A program made the position numbers and the translations under genes. Of a DNA stretch of 13,106 bases, positions 7,407-13,106 are shown one piece after another; the stretch's first letter is position 1; each line of letters starts with the position of its first letter. The stretch spans positions 1 through 13,106 of the forward strand of contig CANGVB010000035.1 in NCBI GenBank assembly GCA_947456995.1. The letters run 5' to 3'. The notes under the pieces were generated by a model. That model saw nothing but the letters and a program-made list of their open reading frames with translations. It did no database searches and was not told the origin of the DNA. Source of the DNA: Bryobacteraceae bacterium. GTDB lineage: Bacteria; Acidobacteriota; Terriglobia; Bryobacterales; Bryobacteraceae.

Positions 7407-7984
7407 AATTTCTTCTTCTCCTGGTCGCAATTTCTCTTGAGGCCCAGACTACCGTCCGCTACTGGTCTGGCGGCCACCAGAAAGCAGACCTCGCCCAATG
7501 GGCCATGGAATCCTGGGCAAAGGGTTCAGATGGCAGTCTTCGAGTCGAGCGTGTGGAGCAGCCGGATAAAGCCGACATCATCTTCCGTTGGGTAAACCCG
7601 CGACGTAGAGGCCTTTACGGCCAGAGCATGCCGATGCAACGTGATGGCAAGGTGATTTCTGAAATTACAATCAACCCCTCGATTGAGAGCCTCGGGCCTG
7701 ACATGACCGCAGCCGTAGCGAAAGACCCTCTCTATGGCGATGTTATTCTCTATCTCACTTGCGTCCATGAAGCAGGTCATGCGCTCGGCCCTGTCCACAC
7801 CCGGGACTATGCCGACATCATGTACTCCTTCGAATTTGGGGGTGATTTCGTCGCCTACTTCCAGCGCTTCAGATCCAGAATCAAGAGCTTCGAAGACATT
7901 GGAAAAGTCTCAGCACTCTCCCAGGGCGATATCCGCCAGATCAAGCTGGCGGTGTCGGGCAAAAAGCAAACCGAAATCCGTTAA
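7403..7984 (+). CDS. Small secreted zinc metalloprotease, matrixin/metzincin-like
   Basis: Probable exported zinc peptidase of 193 residues. The signal peptide is [14 protein letters not shown], with cleavage likely before QTT. The zinc motif is [11 protein letters not shown] (122-132), a full HExxHxxGxxH metzincin signature with catalytic E123, followed by DIMYS (138-142) whose M140 suits the Met-turn. The N-terminal half resembles matrixin folds: [24 protein letters not shown] with an alternating beta-strand/helix pattern, then KADIIFRWV (57-64). There is no obvious propeptide cysteine switch; C120 lies just before the zinc motif. It is coupled to cysE by ATGA, so co-expression is likely, though no functional link to cysteine synthesis is evident. 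Its last 44 bp overlap the 3' end of the convergent deaminase gene. The fold call is firm from the motif; the substrate is unknown. Confidence 0.82.
   Translation: MKFLLLLVAISLEAQTTVRYWSGGHQKADLAQWAMESWAKGSDGSLRVERVEQPDKADIIFRWVNPRRRGLYGQSMPMQRDGKVISEITINPSIESLGPDMTAAVAKDPLYGDVILYLTCVHEAGHALGPVHTRDYADIMYSFEFGGDFVAYFQRFRSRIKSFEDIGKVSALSQGDIRQIKLAVSGKKQTEIR
7933..7952. other. Inverted repeat at the convergent protease/deaminase 3' ends
   Basis: CCGCCAG (7933-7939) pairs perfectly with CTGGCGG (7946-7952) around the 6-nt loop ATCAAG, and the deaminase stop codon (7941-7943) is in the loop. Neither side has a T-tract, so this is not a canonical terminator, but it lies in the only place where a shared end-of-transcript hairpin could be. 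Confidence 0.3.
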
Positions 7985-8858
7985 GCCGGATCTGCTCCAG
8001 CGCCTCATCATCAAGCCCCAGCCTTTGCGCGTGCGCAAATTCCCGGTCCATAGTGGTGCAAAAGAATCCTGGATCGTCAGTGTTTAGAATGATCGGCACT
8101 CCTGCCTCATGCAGCAGCCGCAATGGATGCGCCGCATAAGAAGCCACGGCCCCGGTCATCACGTTCGACGTCAACGAAACCTCCAGCGGAATCTGGCGAT
8201 CCACTAATTCAGCAACAAGGCTTGGGTCCTCGACGGCCCGAATGCCGTGACCAATCCGGTGTGCCCCTAGCCTCAACACCTCCCGAACATTCTCTGCGTT
8301 GCTTGTTTCGCCGGCATGTGGCGTCAGCTTCAGCCCTTCTTCTTTCGCCAGCCGGAATCCCCGCTCAAGCGCACTGGCCGGGCTGCCAGCTTCATCGCCT
8401 CCCACCCCAAAGCCCACCACATCCTCACCACAGAACCCCGCCGTAAACCGGGCTGTTTCGTATATGTGTTCTTCCCCGAATTGACGCACCGCGTCAAAGA
8501 TCCACCGTACTTCAATCGGTGCCTTCCTGCCCTCATCCACCAGGGCTTCCGCAATCGCCTGTGCGTCCAATCCGCGCTTGAGACACACACCGGCAGAATG
8601 GATCACTTCGGCATAAACCACTCCTTGTGAAGCAGCTCGGTCAAAGGCCCTCCGCGCCAACATTCGAAACTGATCCGCTTCCCGCAACTGCATCACCGCA
8701 AACTTGAAACTGTCGAGAAATCCGGCGAAACTCTCAAACCGCATCCGGCTCCGAATCAGGCTTGCATCCAGTTGTGGCGCAACCTCTCGCAGGATTTCCT
8801 CGTCGAGGCATCCCTCTAAATGCAAATGTAATTCTGCGTATCGCGTAGAACTTGCCAT
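7941..8858 (-). CDS. Adenosine deaminase-family nucleoside deaminase
   Basis: Zinc amidohydrolase of the adenosine deaminase family, 305 residues, cytosolic. Motifs: ELHLHLEG (9-16) with metal ligands H11 and H13, HAGE (181-184) with H181 and catalytic E184, HRIGHG (200-205), SLTSNVMTG (228-236) and the metal-binding NTDDP (259-263). Residues 118-128 (VRWIFDAVRQF) and the GFGVGGDE block (149-156) are typical of bacterial adenosine-deaminase-like proteins. Substrate is uncertain: adenosine/deoxyadenosine is the default, but 6-aminodeoxyfutalosine of the futalosine menaquinone route is handled by close relatives. The C-terminus is short, ending [13 protein letters not shown] where relatives usually run another 15-25 residues. 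The ATG at 8858 has AGG 4 nt upstream and no other start is possible before the essential HLHLEG. It is head-to-head with glgB (7 bp) and overlaps the protease gene by 44 bp. Confidence 0.87.
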   Translation of the reverse strand: MASSTRYAELHLHLEGCLDEEILREVAPQLDASLIRSRMRFESFAGFLDSFKFAVMQLREADQFRMLARRAFDRAASQGVVYAEVIHSAGVCLKRGLDAQAIAEALVDEGRKAPIEVRWIFDAVRQFGEEHIYETARFTAGFCGEDVVGFGVGGDEAGSPASALERGFRLAKEEGLKLTPHAGETSNAENVREVLRLGAHRIGHGIRAVEDPSLVAELVDRQIPLEVSLTSNVMTGAVASYAAHPLRLLHEAGVPIILNTDDPGFFCTTMDREFAHAQRLGLDDEALEQIRLNGFRFAFCPTPPA

Positions 8859-8861
8859 AAT
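8832..8861 (+). promoter_or_regulatory. Candidate glgB promoter inside the deaminase 5' coding end
   Basis: TTCTGC (8832-8837), an 18-nt spacer and CATAAT (8856-8861), a 5-of-6 match to the -10 consensus. The box overlaps the deaminase start codon, and only 4 nt separate it from the glgB ATG at 8866. Used as a -10, it would start transcription at or near the ATG and give a leaderless glgB mRNA. Weak -35, so tentative. Confidence 0.33.
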
Positions 8862-8865
8862 ACCT

Positions 8866-11076
8866 ATGATGCTCCCAGGCGAGATTCACGCGATCGTTAA
8901 CGGCTACCACGGCGATCCTCTCAAGGTTCTCGGCCCTCACCAGTTCAAGGCCAATGAATGGGAAGTCCGCGCATTTCTGCCTCACGCTCAAACTGCTTCT
9001 GTCGTGATCGGGGCAACAACCTACCCCCTCACACGCGAAGATCCGGCCGGTTTCTTCTGTGCCGTTCTCAAAGGCACCATCCAAGCCTACCGGATTCGCC
9101 TCGTTACCTGGCAGGCCACCGAATTCGAAATCGAAGACCCCTACAGGTTTCACACTCTCCTTTCCAGCTACGACCTTCATCTATTCCTCGAGGGAACCAA
9201 CTACGAGGCCTTCCGGACTTTTGGAGCACATCTCATCGAGATCGATGGGGTGAGCGGCGTGCGCTTTTCTGTCTGGGCACCCAACGCGGAATCAGTTCAG
9301 GTCTGCGGCGTATTCAATCACTGGGACAAAAACAGCCACCCCATGTGTCCTCGCGAAGGCGGCGTCTGGGAGTTGTTCATACCCGGCCTCAAGGGCGGCG
9401 AAGTCTACAAGTACTTTGTTCGCTCCCGCCTGAATCTGTATCAGCAGATGAAATCGGATCCCTTTGCCTCATTCGCCGAAGTCGCTCCTCGCAACGCCTC
9501 CATCACCTGGCACTCACCTGGCTACCAGTGGCAGGATCAAGCCTGGCTTGATCGCAGGGCCAAAGGCGACATCCTAAAAGAACCTCTGTCGATTTACGAA
9601 GTACACCTCGAGAGCTGGGTTCATGGCGCTCACAATAAACCTCTCAGCTATCGCGAACTGGCAGACCGCCTCGTCTCCTACGTAAAGGACCTCGGATACA
9701 CACACATCGAACTGATGCCCACCATGGAGCATCCCTTCTCCGGCTCCTGGGGCTATCAGGTTACAGGCTACTTCGCTCCAACCTCGCGCTTCGGCAATCC
9801 CGACGACTTTAAGTTTTTCATCGATGCCTGCCATCAGGCCGGTATTGGCGTAATTCTCGATTGGGTACCGGCACATTTCCCCAAAGATGCTCATGGTCTG
9901 GCGCTCTTCGACGGCACACGTCTTTACGAGCATGAAGATCCACGACAAGGCGAACAGCTCGACTGGGGCACGCTCATCTTCAACTTCGGGCGCAACGAGA
10001 TCAAAAGCTTCCTGCTCTCCAGCGCCATGCTCTGGCTGAAAGAATTCCACATCGACGGCCTTCGGGTAGACGCCGTCGCCTCCATGCTCTATCTCGACTA
10101 CTCACGGGAAAACAAAGAGTGGGTCCGCAATCAATATGGTGGCCGCGAAAACCTCGAAGCCATTGCATTCCTGCAACGCTTCAATGAGCTTTGCCATTCT
10201 GTCCCCGGCGCATTCACTGCTGCAGAAGAGTCCACAGACTTCCCCGGCGTCACCCGCCCCGTTTTCCTGGGTGGCCTTGGCTTCACCTTGAAATGGAACA
10301 TGGGCTGGATGCACGACATGTTCCGGTACTTCAAATTCGACCCCTTCTTCCGTCGTTACCACCACCAGAACATTACCTTCAGTCTTTTCTACTCCTTCAA
10401 CGAAAACTATCTGCTACCCATCAGCCACGACGAAGTAGTTCACGGCAAGTCCAGCTTGATCGGAAAAATGCCCGGCGATGAATGGCAGCGCTTCGCCAAC
10501 GTTCGTGCCTTCCTCGGTTACATGTATGGGCATCCAGGCAAGAAGCTCCTCTTTATGGGCCAAGAAATTGGACAATACGAAGAATGGTCCGAACAAAGGC
10601 CCTTGCGCTGGGAATTGCTCCAGTTTGGTCTCCATAAAGGCCTCCAAAATCTGGTGCGGGATCTGAATCATCTTCTGTCTACCGAAGCACCAATGTATGA
10701 AGTGGATTCCCACTATGACGGCTTCTCCTGGATCGACTTCAACGACACCGAGAATTCCATCATCGCCTTCGTTCGCTACTCAACCGCGAAGAAAGAATTG
10801 CTGGTATTTGTCTGCAACTTTACCCCGGTTGTACGCTACAACTACCACCTGGGAGCTCCGATTGCTGGCCAATGGACTGAAATCCTGAATACAGACTCCC
10901 CTGTATACGGTGGAAGCGGTGTTGTGGCAGACGGCAAGATCCACACCGAGCCGATAGCTTCTCACTTCCTGCCACAGCGATTTTCACTCACGCTCCCACC
11001 ATTGGGAGTAATTGTGCTTAAGCCAGACTCTGCCGATACCACTCAAATGTTCGACGAAGCCCCTCTTCGAAGGTAA
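8866..11076 (+). CDS. glgB: 1,4-alpha-glucan branching enzyme (GH13)
   Basis: Cuts alpha-1,4 glucan chains and rejoins them by alpha-1,6 links in glycogen synthesis; cytosolic. 736 residues, full GlgB length. Order: N-terminal module with HGDPLKVLGPHQ (15-26); CBM48 module with VRFSVWAPNAESVQVCGVFN (132-151) and YKYFV (181-185); then the GH13 barrel. Barrel motifs are YEVHLESW (244-251), ELMPTMEHPFSGSWGYQVTG (282-301), DWVPAHFP (332-339), DGLRVDAVASMLY (397-409) with nucleophile D402, AEEST (453-457) with acid/base E454, and SHDEVVHGK (520-528) with D522. A C-terminal beta domain ends in LPPLGVIVLKP (710-720) plus 16 extra residues that lie over the epimerase 3' end. ATG 8866 (or 8869) is chosen because homology begins there; an upstream in-frame ATG at 8704 would add 54 residues antisense to the deaminase. 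No Shine-Dalgarno. No other glycogen gene is nearby. Confidence 0.95.
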   Translation: MMLPGEIHAIVNGYHGDPLKVLGPHQFKANEWEVRAFLPHAQTASVVIGATTYPLTREDPAGFFCAVLKGTIQAYRIRLVTWQATEFEIEDPYRFHTLLSSYDLHLFLEGTNYEAFRTFGAHLIEIDGVSGVRFSVWAPNAESVQVCGVFNHWDKNSHPMCPREGGVWELFIPGLKGGEVYKYFVRSRLNLYQQMKSDPFASFAEVAPRNASITWHSPGYQWQDQAWLDRRAKGDILKEPLSIYEVHLESWVHGAHNKPLSYRELADRLVSYVKDLGYTHIELMPTMEHPFSGSWGYQVTGYFAPTSRFGNPDDFKFFIDACHQAGIGVILDWVPAHFPKDAHGLALFDGTRLYEHEDPRQGEQLDWGTLIFNFGRNEIKSFLLSSAMLWLKEFHIDGLRVDAVASMLYLDYSRENKEWVRNQYGGRENLEAIAFLQRFNELCHSVPGAFTAAEESTDFPGVTRPVFLGGLGFTLKWNMGWMHDMFRYFKFDPFFRRYHHQNITFSLFYSFNENYLLPISHDEVVHGKSSLIGKMPGDEWQRFANVRAFLGYMYGHPGKKLLFMGQEIGQYEEWSEQRPLRWELLQFGLHKGLQNLVRDLNHLLSTEAPMYEVDSHYDGFSWIDFNDTENSIIAFVRYSTAKKELLVFVCNFTPVVRYNYHLGAPIAGQWTEILNTDSPVYGGSGVVADGKIHTEPIASHFLPQRFSLTLPPLGVIVLKPDSADTTQMFDEAPLRR

Positions 11077-11956
11077 ATTGCGGGTCGTGTCCCAATTCCG
11101 TCTTCGCCAACTGGGTGTCGGCCTGTGAATCACGCACATCACCTTCCCGAGCCGGTCCATACTGCGCTTCCAGGCTTACCCCTGTGATTTTCTGCAACAG
11201 TTCCCAGGTTTGATTCAAAGTGTAGCGGTTTCCATTCCCGGCGTTAAACACCTTACCGCTAACGCCCTCCGCCCGCGCTGCCTTCCAAACAAGTGCCGCC
11301 ACATCTTCAACGTACGTGAAATCCCGGCTCTGGCCTCCATCCCCAAATATGGTAGGCGCTTGGCCAGTAATGAGCGACTTCATAAACAGGCTGAGCACTC
11401 CGCTATAGGCACTGCCTGGATCCTGCCTCGGGCCAAAAACGTTGAAGAATCGCAACGACACAGTCTCTAGTCCAAAACAGGACGAGAACACGCTTGCGTA
11501 GTATTCTCCCATCAGCTTCTGAGCCGCGTAGGGGCTCCGTGGATTCGCCTGCATCGTTTCCACCTTGGGCAACACTTCGGTATCGCCGTAAGCAGAACTG
11601 GATGCAGCATAAACCACACGCTTCACCCCGCATGCCTGCGCAGCGCGAAACACATTGAACGATCCATTAATGTTCACATCGTGCGATGGAATCGGTTCTT
11701 TGATACTGCGCGGCACACTCGGGATAGCCGCCAGGTGGAAGACAAAATCCGCTCCGGCAAAGGCAGCGACAACAGCATCGTAATCCCTGATATCCCCCTT
11801 TACCAGCTGTACCTTTTCCCCAAGACCATCCAGATTTTTTGCATGTCCACTATTCAGATTGTCGAATGCAATAATCGAGTCCACTCCTTCGGCTAACAGG
11901 TGTCGAACCAGTGCCGAACCAATGAATCCCGCCCCGCCAGTCACTACTGCCTTCAT
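11018..11956 (-). CDS. NAD-dependent sugar-nucleotide epimerase/dehydratase (GalE/WbpP-like extended SDR)
   Basis: Extended short-chain dehydrogenase acting on nucleotide sugars, most likely a UDP-hexose or UDP-HexNAc 4-epimerase. 312 residues. NAD-binding TGGAGFIGS (6-14), acidic residue of strand 2 D32, GDIRD (54-58), HLAA (74-77), the active-site region AASSSAYGD (117-125) and the catalytic YAAQK (Y143, K147). SLRFFNVFGPRQDP (167-180), DGGQSRDFTYVEDV (206-219) and FNAGNG (237-242) follow, as in the GalE/WbpP group. The start ATG overlaps the TGA of the upstream TIM-barrel gene (ATGA), and GAGGAGG lies 10 nt upstream, inside that gene. The last 59 bp overlap the 3' end of glgB on the other strand. 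The exact substrate cannot be told from sequence. Confidence 0.9.
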   Translation of the reverse strand: MKAVVTGGAGFIGSALVRHLLAEGVDSIIAFDNLNSGHAKNLDGLGEKVQLVKGDIRDYDAVVAAFAGADFVFHLAAIPSVPRSIKEPIPSHDVNINGSFNVFRAAQACGVKRVVYAASSSAYGDTEVLPKVETMQANPRSPYAAQKLMGEYYASVFSSCFGLETVSLRFFNVFGPRQDPGSAYSGVLSLFMKSLITGQAPTIFGDGGQSRDFTYVEDVAALVWKAARAEGVSGKVFNAGNGNRYTLNQTWELLQKITGVSLEAQYGPAREGDVRDSQADTQLAKTELGHDPQFTFEEGLRRTFEWYRQSLA

Positions 11957-12789
11957 ACGGCCAATGCCTCCTCAATGCGTCGGTTCAAGTATTGAATACT
12001 CTCTGCGGCAAGCACCTCTGCCCCCGGACTAAAGTCAAATGCTTCCATCGAAATCCATCCCTGATAATTCAGCTTGTGTAGCTTGCGGAAGACCGAAACA
12101 AAATCGTAGTTACCGGTTCCAGGATGCCGGCCATCGATCTCGTTAACATGCACATGGCGAATCCACTCAAAGTGCTTCTCCACTAGATCGGCATGTGGCT
12201 CCACTTCATCCACAGCATTGTGTGTGTCAAACATTGTCACGATGGCCGGGCTGCCAATCGTCTTGACGTGATTCACCGCTTCATCCAGTGTCAGCACTAC
12301 ATCGGTCTGCTCTACAGGCAGCGCCTCAATCAACAGCTTGACGCCCCGTTGCTCAGCTTGCGCTGCTACGCCTGCCAAACCGTCAACATAGTTCTTCGTT
12401 GCCTCGGCGACAGTCAAGCCATCAACCGCCCCTCGCTGCTTCGGGCTGCCAAATACCATCACCCCGTCCGGCCCAAGGTCCGCACACAAGTCGATCAGGT
12501 TCCGGATATGCTGCCAGCTCCTGGCTCTCAGACTTTCGTCTGGAGTCGTTACATGCAACCCTTTGGGACTCACCATAAGCCAGTGCAAGCCCACGAATCG
12601 CAGGCCTTCCGACTGGATGATATCTTTCACTTCCCGTCTGCGCTCAGCAGTCAAATCGACAGGATCCTCTGCCAGCGTGAACGGCGCTATTTCGATTCCC
12701 TCATAGCCCAGTCGCTTCATCACACGGCAAGACTCGGCGAAATCCCACTTTTCAAATGCTTCGTTGCAAATAGCATGACGAAACGGCAT
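11953..12789 (-). CDS. Sugar phosphate isomerase/epimerase-like TIM barrel (xylose isomerase-like, AP_endonuc_2)
   Basis: Metal-dependent TIM-barrel protein of 278 residues in the xylose-isomerase-like superfamily, which includes ketose epimerases, hydroxypyruvate isomerase and inosose-type enzymes. Likely metal-site residues stand at barrel-strand ends in the usual order: E155 in LLIEALP (152-158), D188 and H190 in MFDTHN (186-191), H212/H214 in RHVHVNE (211-217) and E249 in ISMEAFD (246-252). The N-terminal GYEGIEIAPFT (28-38) and FVGLHWLMVSP (65-75) are typical strands 2 and 3. ATG at 12789 has GAGGAAAA upstream and follows the TAG of the methyltransferase gene with no gap; its own stop overlaps the epimerase start. 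Coupling to a methyltransferase and a sugar-nucleotide epimerase suggests sugar or cyclitol metabolism for a surface glycan, but substrate is unknown. Confidence 0.85.
   Translation of the reverse strand: MPFRHAICNEAFEKWDFAESCRVMKRLGYEGIEIAPFTLAEDPVDLTAERRREVKDIIQSEGLRFVGLHWLMVSPKGLHVTTPDESLRARSWQHIRNLIDLCADLGPDGVMVFGSPKQRGAVDGLTVAEATKNYVDGLAGVAAQAEQRGVKLLIEALPVEQTDVVLTLDEAVNHVKTIGSPAIVTMFDTHNAVDEVEPHADLVEKHFEWIRHVHVNEIDGRHPGTGNYDFVSVFRKLHKLNYQGWISMEAFDFSPGAEVLAAESIQYLNRRIEEALAV
11967..11973 (-). promoter_or_regulatory. Ribosome binding site for the epimerase gene
   Basis: GAGGAGG on the minus strand, 10 nt before the epimerase ATG and inside the last codons of the TIM-barrel gene (encoding EEA). 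Together with the ATGA overlap it supports translational coupling. Confidence 0.5.
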
Positions 12790-13106
12790 CTACTTTTTCC
12801 TCGCAATCACGATCAGGTTCAGCCCGCTCCACGGAAGCACGGCATCGAGAAGTCTTGTGAGCCAAACGCTCTTGTCAAAAACCTTGAGGCTCAACTTGTT
12901 GATCTTGTCGCTTCCAAACAACCCGCCAAAGATTCCCCAGGCCAATCTGCCGATCTTGTTTAACTCGCGCGTAGATTCAACCACAAAGCCATGTTTTTCT
13001 AAAGAAGCCATCAAACCGGGTTTGGTGAATCTCTGCAAATATCCCATCCCGCGATCAAGCGAATTCAAATTTGACCCCTGAGGTACTGAGATGATCAATC
13101 GGCCGT
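12790..13106 (-). CDS. Class I SAM-dependent methyltransferase, C-terminal part (5' end outside window)
   Basis: Only the last ~105 residues are inside the window and the frame is open to the right edge. The visible part begins with GRLIISVPQG, the strand usually found after the 'L.PGG' turn of class I methyltransferases. Then come SLDRGMGYLQRFTK, LMASLEKHGFVVES and a C-terminal hydrophobic LLDAVLPWSGLNLIVIARK strand. This ending is common in methyltransferases, alone or fused to GT2 glycosyltransferases, in Acidobacteriota glycan clusters. The SAM-binding motif I would lie upstream and cannot be checked. The TTG in LIIS is not taken as the start because in-frame coding continues beyond it. 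The TAG stop is directly followed by the ATG of the TIM-barrel gene, so this is probably the upstream member of a three-gene operon. The target of methylation is unknown. Confidence 0.75.
   Translation of the reverse strand, partial: GRLIISVPQGSNLNSLDRGMGYLQRFTKPGLMASLEKHGFVVESTRELNKIGRLAWGIFGGLFGSDKINKLSLKVFDKSVWLTRLLDAVLPWSGLNLIVIARKK

Noticed and set aside
6738..7430. 230-codon minus-strand open frame opposite cysE
   Set aside because: cysE on the plus strand has all family motifs; the antisense frame shows no domain and is explained by the codon pattern of cysE.
8704..8865. 54-codon N-terminal extension of glgB from an upstream ATG
   Set aside because: It is antisense to the conserved HLHLEG end of the deaminase, is Arg/Ser-rich and lies before the usual GlgB N-terminus.
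12193..12963. 256-codon plus-strand open frame opposite the TIM-barrel gene
   Set aside because: Antisense to a protein with clear metal-site motifs and conserved gene coupling; its translation is rich in His, Arg, Pro and Gln with no recognisable domain.

Overview
The window looks like a piece of an Acidobacteriota chromosome, most likely from the Bryobacterales/Solibacter lineage. The main clue is a secreted protein (4546-6327, minus) whose C-terminal ~240 residues match the 'TIGR03437' Solibacter-type domain, a family strongly expanded in that lineage. Moderate-to-high GC, several GTG/TTG starts, weak Shine-Dalgarno sequences and very tight packing fit this. The lineage is inferred from family knowledge; no search was run. 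No tRNA, rRNA, CRISPR array, insertion sequence or phage gene was seen.

Layout: (1) 1-1190, minus, a DASS/CitT-type dicarboxylate transporter running off the left edge. (2) 1234-3345, plus, a membrane-anchored GT2 polyprenyl-phosphate glycosyltransferase, then a DMT-superfamily GRP/ureide-permease-like transporter. (3) 6680-3342, minus, a stand-alone NADH dehydrogenase subunit A (nuoA/ndhC), a secreted beta-repeat + TIGR03437 protein coupled to it by a GTGA overlap, a strong intrinsic terminator, and an AlaX-type Ala-tRNA editing protein whose start lies right at the terminator T-tract. (4) 6759-7984, plus, serine acetyltransferase (cysE) coupled by an ATGA overlap to a small secreted metzincin-like protease. 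(5) 8858-7941, minus, an adenosine-deaminase-family protein. (6) 8866-11076, plus, glycogen branching enzyme (glgB). (7) 13106-11018, minus, the end of a SAM methyltransferase, a sugar-phosphate isomerase/epimerase-like TIM barrel and an NAD-dependent sugar-nucleotide epimerase, with adjoining or overlapping stop/start codons.

Most genes are unrelated housekeeping or carbohydrate/envelope functions and do not form one pathway. A sugar/polysaccharide theme recurs (GT2 glycosyltransferase, GRP-type transporter, glgB, epimerase, TIM barrel). Packing is extreme: no gene-free stretch exceeds about 80 bases, all three convergent pairs overlap at their 3' ends (4, 44 and 59 bp), and the divergent pairs are only 43, 78 and 7 bp apart.

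I found no clear new defence, mobile or RNA-based system. The points most worth a second look are: the orphan nuoA, which lacks a normally conserved membrane glutamate and is coupled to a secreted Solibacter-type protein; the terminator abutting the alaX start; the 7-bp head-to-head ada/glgB arrangement, which implies little or no glgB leader; and a recurring TCTGC-(17/18)-CATAAT/TAGAAT pattern before three plus-strand genes.
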